DNA of 52,119 nucleotides from DATBFX01 sp036558305 (GTDB taxonomy: Bacteria > Chloroflexota > Chloroflexia > Thermomicrobiales > UBA6265). Position numbers and translations under genes: made by a program. The notes under the pieces were generated by a model. The model searched no databases. It was not told the origin of the DNA and saw only the letters and a list, made by a program, of their open reading frames with translations. The stretch lies in contig DATBFX010000606.1 of assembly GCA_036558305.1 (NCBI GenBank), positions 1-52,119 on the forward strand, written 5' to 3'. Below, in pieces: positions 1-8,387 of the stretch (position 1 is its first letter; every line of letters starts with the position of its first letter).

Positions 1-1254
1 CATGTTGTCCAGCCGCAACCCGTGCGGTGTCGCGTAGTCCCCGTCCGCCTCAACGTCCGCGAACGAGAGTGTGGTCCGTTCCATCCCGATCGGATCGAGC
101 ACCCGCTGCCGCAGTTGGGTCGCATACGCCTCGCCCAACTCGCCGAAGCGCCCTCCCGCCGCGGCCGCCGCCACGTACCCGCCCGTCGCCACCATCTGAT
201 TGCTGTACTGAAACGCCTCGCCGATCTTCGTGGAGAACTGAAACCCCTTGAGCGATTCGATCACGCCCTCCGGTGTCAACTGGCCGGCGTTGAACACCAA
301 CTCCAGGTCGCGCCGCGGCACTCCCGTGCAGGCGCAGACCAGGTTGCGGACGGTGATCTTCTTCGTCAGGTCGGGATCGGCGACTGCAAACGACGGCAGG
401 ACGTCGACCACCGGTTCGTCCCAGCGCATCACCCCGTCGTCGACCTCGCTCGCCATCATCATCGTCGTCATCGACTTTGTCGTCGACCCGATCATCATCA
501 AGGTATTCGGCGTCACCGGTTCGTTGCCGCCCTTCTCCTTGACCCCGAACCCCTTGGCATAGACCATCTTGCCGTTCTGGACGACGGCGACCGCCGCCCC
601 CGGCACCTGCAACCGCGCCATCAAGTCTTCGACGTACGATTCGAACTCCCTCACCAACTCGCCGTCGAACCGCTTCGGCGTCACCCCGGTCAGGTCCGTC
701 TCCGCGACACCGGTGATTTTGAAACCGCTGGAGATGATCTGGATCTGCGACACCCGCCTGGTAACCGCCTCCAGCGTCCCCTCGAAGATCAAGACGTAGA
801 CGTGCCCACCGACCACCTGCCCGGCCGCTTGGACCACCTGCCCGCTTACCTGCCCGAGATCGTACGTGATCACCAGCGTCTTCTCGACGCCCGGACTCGA
901 CGGCACCTCTTGCTCGATCGCCTGCGGTTGGTTGTTCGGATCGAACGACGGATCGACGACCGCCCAGCCATCGACGATCCCGGTCTTGGCATCCGTCCCC
1001 GCGACCACGACCGCCGAAATCGTAATGTCGCCGTCGGGATCGCTGAAGACGACGTAACCACTCCGCTCGTCCACCGTCCAATTCGTCGGAATCGGCACCG
1101 TGAACCGCCCGGCCGGATCGCGGTACAGCCCCTCCACTCCCGCCGATGTCGCTGGTGTCGCGGTCTGCCGCGCCGTGGTCGGAGCCAGCGGCGCGCCGAA
1201 CAGGAGAGCCAGCACGACGAGCGGCACGATCGCCGCGCGATGCACTCGTCTCAC
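1..1254 (-). CDS. Secreted serine hydrolase (beta-lactamase/class C-like), 3' end outside window
   Basis: The reading frame is open from a GTG at 1254 to the window edge (418 codons), so the C-terminus is missing. GGGGGAAG lies 9-10 bases before the GTG. Residues 8-28 form a hydrophobic signal peptide. Residues about 40-190 are a separate beta-rich segment with no family I recognise. The serine hydrolase domain starts near 200 and shows the SxxK nucleophile motif GSTTK (Ser257, Lys260) and, near 350, the YxN motif in FQYSNQ. These are the active-site motifs of class C beta-lactamases, D-alanyl-D-alanine carboxypeptidases and related esterases, so it probably acts outside the membrane on a peptide or ester. 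The substrate cannot be told. It is the second of two minus-strand genes, after the AstE/AspA-like gene. Confidence 0.85.
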   Translation of the reverse strand, partial: MRRVHRAAIVPLVVLALLFGAPLAPTTARQTATPATSAGVEGLYRDPAGRFTVPIPTNWTVDERSGYVVFSDPDGDITISAVVVAGTDAKTGIVDGWAVVDPSFDPNNQPQAIEQEVPSSPGVEKTLVITYDLGQVSGQVVQAAGQVVGGHVYVLIFEGTLEAVTRRVSQIQIISSGFKITGVAETDLTGVTPKRFDGELVREFESYVEDLMARLQVPGAAVAVVQNGKMVYAKGFGVKEKGGNEPVTPNTLMMIGSTTKSMTTMMMASEVDDGVMRWDEPVVDVLPSFAVADPDLTKKITVRNLVCACTGVPRRDLELVFNAGQLTPEGVIESLKGFQFSTKIGEAFQYSNQMVATGGYVAAAAAGGRFGELGEAYATQLRQRVLDPIGMERTTLSFADVEADGDYATPHGLRLDNM

Positions 1255-1349
1255 CAGGATCTTCCCCCTTCACCTGCGCTGGGGCGCAACGTCGGGACCA
1301 TACACACAGCAGAACGAGGCACGATCTCGGCAGGTGTCGCAAGCGTGCA

Positions 1350-1380
1350 CTCGAAGCTCGAAGCTCGAAGCTCGAAGCTC
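1350..1380. repeat. Tandem heptamer array, (ctcgaag) x4
   Basis: Four exact head-to-tail copies of CTCGAAG plus CTC, beginning 5 bases beyond the stop of the AstE/AspA-like gene. Unlike the other heptamer arrays here it has no separate inverted arm, but the AGCT and TCGA palindromes inside it can pair with each other. It lies between two minus-strand genes. Confidence 0.85.
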
Positions 1381-1382
1381 CG

Positions 1383-2393
1383 TCAGTCAACCTCCTCCGC
1401 GATCACCATCACCACCTCGCCCTGCTCGGTCACCGCCCGGAACTTGCGCTGCATCACGTAGCCGTCGCCGTCGGCGACGATCTCGACCGGCGGTTCGTCC
1501 CAGCGCTCGAAGTCGTGGATGCGGGTCACCGGTGTGCCGGCGCGGACGAACGCGCCGAGCGGCACCAGCGGTTCGCTGATCCCGCTCACCGGTGCCGGAA
1601 TCCAGCGGTCGACGTCGATCGCCGACACCACCCGTTGCCGGTCGAGCCCCGGCGGCGTCAGGTCGACCACCGGTTCAGTGAGCAACCCGTTGTGCCGCAT
1701 CACGTTGAGCACGCCCTGGTGCGCCCAGCGGACACCGGCGAGATCGGTCGCGGCGCCGAACCCCAACTCGCTGCCGATCGTGATCTTGCCCATCGCCTCC
1801 GCCTCTTCGGTGAGGAGGCCGGTCCCCATCCCGCTCGTGTAGACCATCGCGAAGGGGGTGCCGAAGAGGAGGGCCGTCTCCTTGAACTTCGCGTACAGCG
1901 CCGGATCGTGGACCTGATGGAACGACATCGTGCGGATGATTTCCATCGGTTTCCCGCCCGAGTGGATGTCGATCACGACGTCTGCGCGCGCGAGCACCTC
2001 GTCGGTGACGAACCGGGCGATCCGGCTCGTGATCGACCCCTGCGGATCGCCGGGGAAGGCGCGGTTCATGTTCATCCCGTCGAGCGGCGACTGGCGCTGC
2101 CCGGCCTGGAACGCCGGGACGTTCAGCACCGGGATCACGATCACCCGCCCGGCGACGAGTTTGCCGGGATCGAGTTCCCGGATCAGGTTCTTCAACCCGA
2201 CCGGTCCTTCGTACTCGTCGCCGTGCGTCCCGCCGATCGCGACGACGGTCGTCCCCGGCCGCGTCGCGCACGCGACGTACAGGGGCAACCGCACCCGCCC
2301 CCAGGTCCCGTCCATCGTGAACGGCACGCTGTAGCGCCGCCCCCCCGGCGACTCCCAATCGATCTTCTCCACGGGCGTCACGTCGAGGATCAT
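1383..2393 (-). CDS. Succinylglutamate desuccinylase/aspartoacylase (AstE/AspA) family zinc hydrolase
   Basis: 336 residues from an ATG at 2393 preceded by a G-rich ribosome site (GTGGGGG). The frame stays open upstream, but that part reads as low-complexity non-protein, so the ATG is preferred. M14-type zinc ligands are visible: His57 and Glu60 in GGTHGDE and His144 in DIHSGG. Arg111 in NMNRAFPG matches the substrate-carboxylate arginine of the family, and GSELGFG carries the likely catalytic Glu. Members cleave N-acyl amino acids such as N-acetylaspartate or succinylglutamate; which one cannot be told here. The C-terminal part (from about 260) looks like the small beta domain of AstE. No arginine-succinyl pathway genes are nearby, so the astE name is not justified. 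Confidence 0.9.
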   Translation of the reverse strand: MILDVTPVEKIDWESPGGRRYSVPFTMDGTWGRVRLPLYVACATRPGTTVVAIGGTHGDEYEGPVGLKNLIRELDPGKLVAGRVIVIPVLNVPAFQAGQRQSPLDGMNMNRAFPGDPQGSITSRIARFVTDEVLARADVVIDIHSGGKPMEIIRTMSFHQVHDPALYAKFKETALLFGTPFAMVYTSGMGTGLLTEEAEAMGKITIGSELGFGAATDLAGVRWAHQGVLNVMRHNGLLTEPVVDLTPPGLDRQRVVSAIDVDRWIPAPVSGISEPLVPLGAFVRAGTPVTRIHDFERWDEPPVEIVADGDGYVMQRKFRAVTEQGEVVMVIAEEVD

Positions 2394-2597
2394 CGTGCCC
2401 CCACTCTCAACCAATTCCGATGTTCGACAGCCGGTAGCATCGCACGAAACGATGTTGCCTTGGCGACCGCTGTCGGCCCTCGACATCCGACAAGGCGCAA
2501 GGGATGCTTGGCGCTGGCCGCTTTTCTCATGCGTGATCGGAAATACCGGTACGATTGAGCCGGAGTGGCCAAATCGACGGAGACTCGCTCGGTCATC

Positions 2598-2603
2598 TAT
2601 AAT
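2598..2603 (+). promoter_or_regulatory. -10 box before the lytic transglycosylase gene
   Basis: A perfect TATAAT lies 57 bases before the ATG at 2661. TCGACG, 18 bases upstream (2574-2579), is only a fair -35 match. The region 2394-2660 separates divergent genes and must hold promoters for both; I see no clear one for the minus strand. Confidence 0.4.
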
Positions 2604-2660
2604 CGCGGCACCCGATATCCGTACAGGGTACCGCCTGTGCGCCGCGAGCGAGGATCGTCG

Positions 2661-3653
2661 ATGCCACGCCCCCTCCATTCCTCCCTGCTCGTCCTCCTCG
2701 TCGCCCTCCTCGCGCTGCGGTTGGTCGCCGCGACGGGCGCCGCCGCCGTCACCCCGACCGCCACCGCCGACGGTGACAGCGATTCCGAGGTCGGTTCGCT
2801 CCGCGCCCGCCCAAGTCCGCGCCCCTACGACAATCCCAACGCCCAACCCGGTGCCGAGCCCGGTGCCGAACCCGGTGCCGGCGGCAGCGTTCGCGGCAGC
2901 CGCGCACTGGAGACGACCGAAGAGGCGGGCCCGCCCCGGCTCGACGACCCGGTCCTCCAGTGGTTGCCCGAAATCACCGACGCCTCGAACAAAACCGGCA
3001 CGCCGATCAGCCTGATCGCCGGGATCATGCGCATCGAGTCCGGCGGCGATCCCTCCATCACCTCGCCCCAGGGTGCACAGGGGCTGATGCAGGTGATGCC
3101 CGACGAACTCCTCGCCCAGGGAATCGAGAGCAAGCAGTGGCTCGACCCGCCGACCAACGTCATGGCCGGCGCGGTGATCCTTGCCCAGCGCTCCGGCGGC
3201 GGCTGGGAAGCCGCCGCCGCTTACTACTTCGGCATCGGCTGCGACTACTACGGCACCTGCACCTACGGCTACGCGGTCGCCGTCCTCGGGTGGGCCAACG
3301 CCTATGCCCAGTTACTCGGCGATCCCTTCTGGTACGACGTGAGCCGCATCCCCGACGTCCCGGACTCGCCGACACCGACCGCGACCCCGACGACCGAGGG
3401 CACGCCGGTCGACCAATCGCCCACGCCCGAGCCGACCGGGACTCCGACCGCGGGTGCGACCGATGAACCGACGTCCGCCCCCACCGACGAACCGACCGAG
3501 GAACCGACCGAGGAACCGACCGCGACGCCGACCGACGTGCCGACGGAAGAACCGACCGAAGTCCCGACTGAGATCCCCACCGACGTTCCCTCACCCGAGA
3601 CCGATCCGGCCGACGACTCGTCGTCCAGCGACGCCGGGACACCCGCGACCTGA
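2661..3653 (+). CDS. Secreted lytic transglycosylase (SLT domain) with Pro/Thr-rich tail
   Basis: 330 residues. The ATG at 2661 is chosen because GAGCGAGG precedes it and a signal peptide follows at once (residues 7-25); an earlier in-frame ATG at 2565 would bury that signal. Residues 30-90 are a Pro/Gly/Ala-rich linker. The SLT goose-lysozyme-like domain spans about 105-230, with catalytic Glu126 in GIMRIESGGD, the GAQGLMQVMP motif and the AAAYYFG motif. From about 235 the protein is a long Thr/Pro/Glu-rich tail built on PTE and PTD steps, probably a spacer in or through the cell envelope. It should cut the glycan strand of peptidoglycan, giving 1,6-anhydro ends. Monocistronic. Confidence 0.92.
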   Translation: MPRPLHSSLLVLLVALLALRLVAATGAAAVTPTATADGDSDSEVGSLRARPSPRPYDNPNAQPGAEPGAEPGAGGSVRGSRALETTEEAGPPRLDDPVLQWLPEITDASNKTGTPISLIAGIMRIESGGDPSITSPQGAQGLMQVMPDELLAQGIESKQWLDPPTNVMAGAVILAQRSGGGWEAAAAYYFGIGCDYYGTCTYGYAVAVLGWANAYAQLLGDPFWYDVSRIPDVPDSPTPTATPTTEGTPVDQSPTPEPTGTPTAGATDEPTSAPTDEPTEEPTEEPTATPTDVPTEEPTEVPTEIPTDVPSPETDPADDSSSSDAGTPAT

Positions 3654-3668
3654 AACCGGCGTCCCGGC
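3633..3668. terminator. Hairpin across the stop codon of the transglycosylase gene
   Basis: GCCGGGAC (3633-3640) pairs exactly with GTCCCGGC (3661-3668), enclosing the TGA. There is no run of T after it, so this is a terminator-like or 3'-stabilising hairpin rather than a textbook terminator. Confidence 0.35.
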
Positions 3669-3824
3669 TAGACTTCATGATAGGCGGGTGGCGCAGAGCC
3701 GGTGGACCCGTCACTGGAAGTGCCGGGAAGGGCCGTTACCACACGTCGTGTGCAACCCGACGCCGCCAGCTCATCGCGGATCAGGCAGGCGATGTGCGTG
3801 ACTGCTGAACGGCTGAGGGTTCGG

Positions 3825-3853
3825 TTGCAATGACGCACTAAGGATGATATGAA
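3825..3853 (+). promoter_or_regulatory. Sigma-70-like promoter of the toxin-antitoxin operon
   Basis: TTGCAA (3825-3830), a 17-base spacer and TATGAA (3848-3853) stand 46 bases before the antitoxin start. Each box matches four of six consensus bases. The rest of 3654-3898 has no gene I can support. Confidence 0.45.
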
Positions 3854-3898
3854 GGTAGTGCTCTCTCGAGGCGTGTAGCCCGTCGGAGGAATCGTATC

Positions 3899-4171
3899 GT
3901 GAGCGAGTACACCAGCGTCCTCACCCGCAAGGGTCAGGCAACCGTTCCGGTCGAGATCCGCCAGACACTCGGTCTGCGACGCGGTGACAAGATCGCCTGG
4001 GTGCAGAGAAATGGTCACGTCGAGGTCGAACGCGCCCGAAGCGTGACGGAGCGGACGGCGGGGATCGCGCGCCGGTATGCGCTCACACCCGCCCCGACGT
4101 TGGAAGAGATCGACGCTCTCGTGGAGCAAGCGATCGCGGAGGATGCGCTGGAACTCGGTGACGGCGAATGA
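3899..4171 (+). CDS. AbrB/MazE/SpoVT-type antitoxin
   Basis: 90 residues from a GTG at 3899 with an excellent ribosome site (CGGAGGA, 9 bases away). The N-terminal swapped-hairpin DNA-binding domain shows the family hallmarks: TRKGQATVPVEIR, then LGLRRGDKIAW and VEVERA (residues 8-45). The C-terminal half (50-90) is acidic and helical, as expected for the segment that wraps the toxin. The stop overlaps the next start (ATGA), coupling it to the PIN-domain toxin. Such antitoxins repress their own operon as a complex with the toxin. Confidence 0.9.
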   Translation: MSEYTSVLTRKGQATVPVEIRQTLGLRRGDKIAWVQRNGHVEVERARSVTERTAGIARRYALTPAPTLEEIDALVEQAIAEDALELGDGE

Positions 4172-4584
4172 TGCCGCTGCCATTCCTCGACACGAACATT
4201 CTGCTCCGTCACATCACGGGCGACGAGCCGAACCACAGCCCCCGGGCGACCGCGTTCCTTCGGCGAATCGAGCAAGGCGACGTCACGGTGCGCACCGCCG
4301 ACACCGTCGTCTTCGAGACGGTCTACGCGCTTCAACGCGTCTACCGGATGCCGCGGCAGGGCATCCGCGACGCAGTCCTCCCGCTCCTCGCATTGCCCGG
4401 CATCAAACTGCCCGGTAAGGCATCATACCGGTACGCCTTCGATCTCTACGCCAACCAACCTGGACTCTCCTTCGGTGACTGCTTCCACCTGGCGCTGATG
4501 AAACGGCTCCGCCTGTCCGACATGCTCACGTTTGACCGCAAAATCGGACGTGTACCGGGGATCACACGCGTCGAGCCAACCTGA
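4168..4584 (+). CDS. PIN-domain ribonuclease toxin (VapC-like)
   Basis: 138 residues. The start overlaps the antitoxin stop; a second in-frame ATG follows at once, so the true start is 4168 or 4171. The acidic metal site of PIN nucleases is complete: Asp8 in FLDTN, Glu50 in VVFETVYAL, Asp104 in FGDCFHLA and Asp123 in TFDRK. It should be a magnesium-dependent RNase held inactive by the upstream protein. Pairing an AbrB-type antitoxin with a PIN toxin is a common VapBC arrangement. Confidence 0.92.
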   Translation: MMPLPFLDTNILLRHITGDEPNHSPRATAFLRRIEQGDVTVRTADTVVFETVYALQRVYRMPRQGIRDAVLPLLALPGIKLPGKASYRYAFDLYANQPGLSFGDCFHLALMKRLRLSDMLTFDRKIGRVPGITRVEPT

Positions 4585-4647
4585 ACCAACGCGGCGAGTT
4601 CCCGAACGGTCCTCGCTTCGTTGATCGCGCTTAACCAAGGGGGATGC

Positions 4648-5592
4648 ATGGCAACCTCGACCGGTACCCGCAAAGTCATCGTCACCTGCGCCGTCACCGG
4701 TTCGGTGCACGTCCCGTCGCAGTCGCCCTATCTGCCGCTGACGCCGGAGGAGATCGCCGATGGGGCGGTCGGTGCCGCCGAGGCCGGCGCCGCCATCCTC
4801 CACCTGCACGCCCGCCGCCGGGAGAACGGGCGGCCGACGCCGGACCCCGATGTCTTCATGGAGTTCCTGCCGGTCATCAAGTCGCGCACCAACGCCGTCG
4901 TCAACATCACGACCGGCGGCGGTCAGGGGATGAGTCTCCAGGAGCGGCTCGCCCCGCCGATGCGCGCCCAACCAGAGATGTGCTCGCTCAACATGGGGTC
5001 GATGAATTTCGGGCGCTTCCCGATCGCCAACCGGATCAAAGAGTGGCGATTTGACTGGGAGAAGGCCGACCTGGAGAGCTCCCGCGACTTCATCTTCCGC
5101 AACACCTACGCCGACATCGAGTACATCCTGCGCGAGCTCGGCGAGACCCACGGCGTCCGCTTCGAATTCGAGTGCTACGACGTCGGCCACCTCTACAACC
5201 TGGCCCACTTCCTCGACCGCGGTCTGGTCAAACCGCCCCTCTTCGTCCAGACCATCTTCGGCATCCTCGGCGGTATCGGCACCGATCCCGAAGACCTCCT
5301 CCACATGAAACGCACCGCCGATCGCCTCCTCGGCGACGCCTACCGCTGGTCGATCCTCGGTGCCGGCCGCCATCAGTTCAACCTCGTCACGATGGGCGCG
5401 ATCATGGGCGGCAACGTCCGCGTCGGCATGGAAGACAACGTCTACCTCGGCAAAGGCGAGCTGGCGAAATCGAACGCCGACCAGGTCGCCAAGATCGTCC
5501 GAATTCTCAAGGAGTTGTCGCTGGACATCGCGACGCCGGACGAGGCGCGGCAGATGCTCGGCCTGAAGGGGGCGGACAAGGTCGGATTTTGA
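4648..5592 (+). CDS. BKACE-family beta-keto acid cleavage enzyme (DUF849)
   Basis: 314 residues from an ATG at 4648 with AAGGGGG just upstream. The family fold is a TIM barrel with one zinc: His52 and His54 in ILHLHAR match the zinc ligands, and FEFECYDVGHLYN and TIFGILGGIG match conserved strands. These enzymes condense a beta-keto acid with acetyl-CoA, giving acetoacetate and a new acyl-CoA; the founding member cleaves 3-keto-5-aminohexanoate in lysine fermentation. The substrate side pocket varies widely, and no lysine-fermentation genes are nearby, so the substrate is unknown. It stands alone. Confidence 0.92.
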   Translation: MATSTGTRKVIVTCAVTGSVHVPSQSPYLPLTPEEIADGAVGAAEAGAAILHLHARRRENGRPTPDPDVFMEFLPVIKSRTNAVVNITTGGGQGMSLQERLAPPMRAQPEMCSLNMGSMNFGRFPIANRIKEWRFDWEKADLESSRDFIFRNTYADIEYILRELGETHGVRFEFECYDVGHLYNLAHFLDRGLVKPPLFVQTIFGILGGIGTDPEDLLHMKRTADRLLGDAYRWSILGAGRHQFNLVTMGAIMGGNVRVGMEDNVYLGKGELAKSNADQVAKIVRILKELSLDIATPDEARQMLGLKGADKVGF

Positions 5593-5598
5593 GGGTTC

Positions 5599-5718
5599 GG
5601 CCCCCCCGGCCCCCCAATCCTGGGGGGTGAACGGGCCGTCTCCTTCAGGACCGTCCTGAAGACCCCCCTCTCCTCGTCTCCCCCCAGGATTGGGGGGCCG
5701 GGGGGGCCGGGGGGGCCG
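5599..5718. repeat. GC-rich palindromic element, copy 1
   Basis: Two C/G-rich arms face each other: CCCCCCAATCCTGGGGGG (about 5609-5626) and CCCCCCAGGATTGGGGGG (about 5679-5697), each palindromic in itself. They enclose a loop with its own stem (CTTCAGGACcgtCCTGAAG). A 9-base GGCCGGGGG unit is repeated at the right end. A second copy lies at 28447-28555 with the same arms but a different loop, which marks this as a dispersed element. It follows the stop of the BKACE gene. Confidence 0.85.
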
Positions 5719-5859
5719 ACGACCGGGCTGGAGGAGCCGGCAGGCCGTGAGCGTTGAGGTCCGACTTGATGCTTTTCGGTGTGTGCCGCTCGCGATCCCG
5801 AAAACGGGAAGGCGGTTAAGCGCACCCTAACGAGCTCCTCGAAAAACGAGGCACGTACC

Positions 5860-6291
5860 TCACCTTACCCGAACTGCCGGCATCTCCAGCCCGCCCATCA
5901 CCCCCGACCAGCGGCGATCGAACTCGCCGCGAAACCCCGGACGATCCGGCTCGCCAAACAGCCGCACGAATTCCGCCGCCGGGACGGCAACGGCCACGAT
6001 CGCGCAGCGACAATGCGGATGCGCCCGCCGCGCCTCCGCCGCCTCCCGGCTCGCAAAGATCTTGTGTGCGGCGTGACGCCGGCAGGCGGCACACGCGGCG
6101 CACCCGGCCGTTCCGGGTGTTCCCTCGGCCGTCGGGTCGAACACCCAGACCGTCCGCACGTTGGCTCCGCCGTTGGCGGCAGACGCCCGTGCGCTTCGAC
6201 CACGGACCAGTGCCGCGCCGGCCACTGCCGCGAGCGCGCGACCGACAATGCCCCGTCGCGTGAAAACCCTGGAACCCGTCGCATTCGCCAT
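5860..6291 (-). CDS. Tat-exported small cysteine-motif protein, function unknown
   Basis: 143 residues. Residues 8-38 look like a twin-arginine leader (TRRGIVGR followed by an Ala-rich hydrophobic stretch). The mature part has a compact cysteine cluster: Cys64, Cys67 and Cys70 in GCAACAACRRHAAH, and Cys94 and Cys96 in HPHCRC, with several His around them. This suggests a metal site or disulfides formed after folded export. I recall similar small Tat proteins in Chloroflexota but no function. The ATG at 6291 lacks a strong ribosome site. No operon partner is apparent. Confidence 0.7.
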   Translation of the reverse strand: MANATGSRVFTRRGIVGRALAAVAGAALVRGRSARASAANGGANVRTVWVFDPTAEGTPGTAGCAACAACRRHAAHKIFASREAAEARRAHPHCRCAIVAVAVPAAEFVRLFGEPDRPGFRGEFDRRWSGVMGGLEMPAVRVR

Positions 6292-6420
6292 CGCGCATTG
6301 CCGCCTATCGCCACCGGAGGATCACCAACGAAGGCCACGCTAGCAGCGGATGAGAGATTTGTCAAGATTTTGCGCACGCGCGAGCCTCACCGAACCCGTC
6401 GTCGCCCGTGAGAGGCGGCA

Positions 6421-7773
6421 TCACCCGGCCCAATCCGGCGGGGGTTCCAGGCGGATCGCGTAGGCGGGCGAATCCGGCGGCGCCTCCGGCAGCGTGACCA
6501 CCAGCCCGTCGCCGCGCGGTTCGGCCGGCAAGCCCTGTTCGTGGCCCAGCAGCGAGGCGGTGATCCCTGGCTGACCGCGGAGACCCGGCAGGACGTGTGG
6601 TCCCGCACCGGGCCGGTCGAGGAGGATCGCGTAGAGCGCCCGCTCGGTGCGCGTGAACCGGACGGGCAGTCCGGTGTCGGTCGTGCCCTCGGCGACGACC
6701 CAGGGCCGGGTGCCGTAGATCGCTTCGCCGTTGACCGCCAACCACCGTCCGAGTGCCCGCACCCGGTCCAGTTGTCCGTCCTGGATGCTGCCGTCGGCGC
6801 GCGGACCGACGTTGAGGAGCATGTTGCCGTTCTTGCTGACGACGTCCACGAAAAACCGGACCAAGGTGTCGACCGGGATGAAGGTCGCCTCGTCCTCGGC
6901 CCGGTTGTACCCGAAGGAGTAGCCGATCCCCCGGTTGGCTTCCCACTTATCGGCGCGGATGGTGGCGAAACTGGTGTATTCCGGCGTCAGGAGATCGGGC
7001 GGTACGAGGTGCGTCGAGGTGCCGTCGGGCGCGATGTCCTTGAAGCGGTCGTTGACCAGACCCTCCGGTGTCCGCCGGTAGAAAGCGTCGACGATCGCGC
7101 GTAGCTCCGACCGGCGCGGATAGGCGATGTCGTTCCAAAGGATCTGCGTGTCGTACCGTTCGATCAATTCCCGCCAGTGGGCATCGGCGTAGGCGACGTA
7201 AGTCGGGTCCTGGATCACGGTCTTGCCGAGATCCTCGCGATCCTCGATCGGTCGCGGGTTGACACTCCAATCGAGCCCGCCGGAGTAGTAGGTGCCGAAG
7301 CGCAACCCCACGTCCCGGACCGCCCCCGCGAGTTCGCCGACGAGATCGCGGCTCGGGTGAAAGTCGCCCAGCGTCGGGTGGGGCACCCGGCTCGGCCAGA
7401 GCCGGAACCCGTCGTGGTGTTTGGTGGTGAGGACGACGTAGCGCGCACCTGCCTCACGGAAAAGGTCGGCCCATTCGGCGGGGTCCCAGGACCGGATCGC
7501 CTCGTCGAACATCGGAACGAAGTCGGCGTAGCCGGTGGTGCCGTACGTCCGCCGGTGGTAGTCGGCGGTGGGGCTACCGGGGATCTTGAGCGAATTGGCG
7601 TACCACTCGGCGTACGGGTTGTCCCGGAACCAGACGCGCCATCCGAGGCGTTGCGGCGCATCGGCGAGCGTGCCGGTCGTCACCGCCCAACCGGGCACCG
7701 AGTAGAGTCCCCAGTGGACGAAGATGCCCAATTTCGCGTCGTCGTACCACGTCGGCGTCGGTCGCTCGCTCAT
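6421..7773 (-). CDS. Alpha-L-fucosidase, glycoside hydrolase family 29
   Basis: 450 residues, normal for a GH29 catalytic domain with a short C-terminal beta domain. Key motifs are GIFVHWGLYSVPGW (residues 16-29), TTKHHDGFRLW (116-126) and the nucleophile motif ILWNDIAYP with Asp215; NGNMLLNVGPRADG is the usual late barrel motif. The enzyme should remove terminal alpha-L-fucose with retention. It has no signal peptide, so it is probably cytoplasmic and would act on imported oligosaccharides; no dedicated transporter adjoins it. The start follows a GGGGGATCG ribosome site. The gene is divergent from the GNAT gene. Confidence 0.95.
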   Translation of the reverse strand: MSERPTPTWYDDAKLGIFVHWGLYSVPGWAVTTGTLADAPQRLGWRVWFRDNPYAEWYANSLKIPGSPTADYHRRTYGTTGYADFVPMFDEAIRSWDPAEWADLFREAGARYVVLTTKHHDGFRLWPSRVPHPTLGDFHPSRDLVGELAGAVRDVGLRFGTYYSGGLDWSVNPRPIEDREDLGKTVIQDPTYVAYADAHWRELIERYDTQILWNDIAYPRRSELRAIVDAFYRRTPEGLVNDRFKDIAPDGTSTHLVPPDLLTPEYTSFATIRADKWEANRGIGYSFGYNRAEDEATFIPVDTLVRFFVDVVSKNGNMLLNVGPRADGSIQDGQLDRVRALGRWLAVNGEAIYGTRPWVVAEGTTDTGLPVRFTRTERALYAILLDRPGAGPHVLPGLRGQPGITASLLGHEQGLPAEPRGDGLVVTLPEAPPDSPAYAIRLEPPPDWAG

Positions 7774-7879
7774 CGATCCCCCTTTCGCCGTCGGTCGTCG
7801 GCACCGGGATAGTATCCTGGCGCCGCGAACCGTGTGACCTCGGCTGTCGCGAATCGATACCGGCGAGAGGGAACCCCGA

Positions 7880-8296
7880 ATGCGTTGGACCCGCGACGGC
7901 TACACGCTGGACGACGACCGCGCCCGACTCGACGTGCCACGGATGATCGGCTGGATCCAGGCCAGCTATTGGGCAACGGGACGCCCGGAACCGACGATCC
8001 GCCGCTCCTGGGACAACGCCGCGGTCGTGATCGGGCTTTACAACGGCTCCACGCAGGTCGGTTGCGCCCGCGTCGTCACCGATCTCGCCACCACCGCCTA
8101 CCTCGCCGACGTCTTCATTTTGCCGGAGCATCGGGGGCACGGTCTCGGTCTCTGGCTCGTCGAGACCCTCGTTGCCCACCCCGACCTCGCCGGCGTTCGC
8201 TGGCTCCTCCATACCCGCGACGCCCACGACCTCTATCGCCGCGCCGGCTTTGAGCCGGCCGGGGAGCGGGTGATGGAACGGCCACGACCGACGTAG
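7880..8296 (+). CDS. GNAT-family N-acetyltransferase
   Basis: 138 residues from an ATG at 7880 preceded by GAGAGGGAA. The acetyl-CoA pyrophosphate loop is present as FILPEHRGHGLGLWLVETL (about 78-96), preceded by the strand GCARVVTD; LYRRAGF near 120 is the typical late motif. The organisation resembles small YjdJ/PaiA-type GNATs that acetylate amino groups of small molecules. The substrate is unknown. The gene converges on the TetR gene, and the two share a heptamer inverted repeat at their 3' ends. Confidence 0.88.
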   Translation: MRWTRDGYTLDDDRARLDVPRMIGWIQASYWATGRPEPTIRRSWDNAAVVIGLYNGSTQVGCARVVTDLATTAYLADVFILPEHRGHGLGLWLVETLVAHPDLAGVRWLLHTRDAHDLYRRAGFEPAGERVMERPRPT

Positions 8297-8387
8297 GGCG
8301 GAAGGCGGAAGGCGGGGAGAACGAGGTCAGGCGATGGACTGAGACTCGTCCACGATCTCTTCCGCCTTCCGCCTTCCGCCTTCCGCC
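8297..8387. repeat. Heptamer inverted repeat (ggcggaa / ttccgcc) between convergent genes
   Basis: The left arm holds two GGCGGAA copies plus GGCGG (8297-8315), directly after the GNAT stop. The right arm holds four exact TTCCGCC copies (8360-8387), which lie inside the TetR coding region and encode its KAEGGRRKAEE tail. Together they can form a stem of about 19 base pairs and could stop transcription in both directions. Confidence 0.85.

Noticed and set aside
1350..1380. CRISPR-like array
   Set aside because: The 7-base units have no spacers.
22..1461. Long plus-strand open frame across the serine hydrolase
   Set aside because: Its translation is rich in Arg, His and Pro with no domain; it mirrors the minus-strand hydrolase with SxxK and YxN motifs.
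1383..2393. Extending the AstE/AspA gene to 2846
   Set aside because: The upstream part has no homologous look and the ATG at 2393 fits the family start with its own ribosome site.
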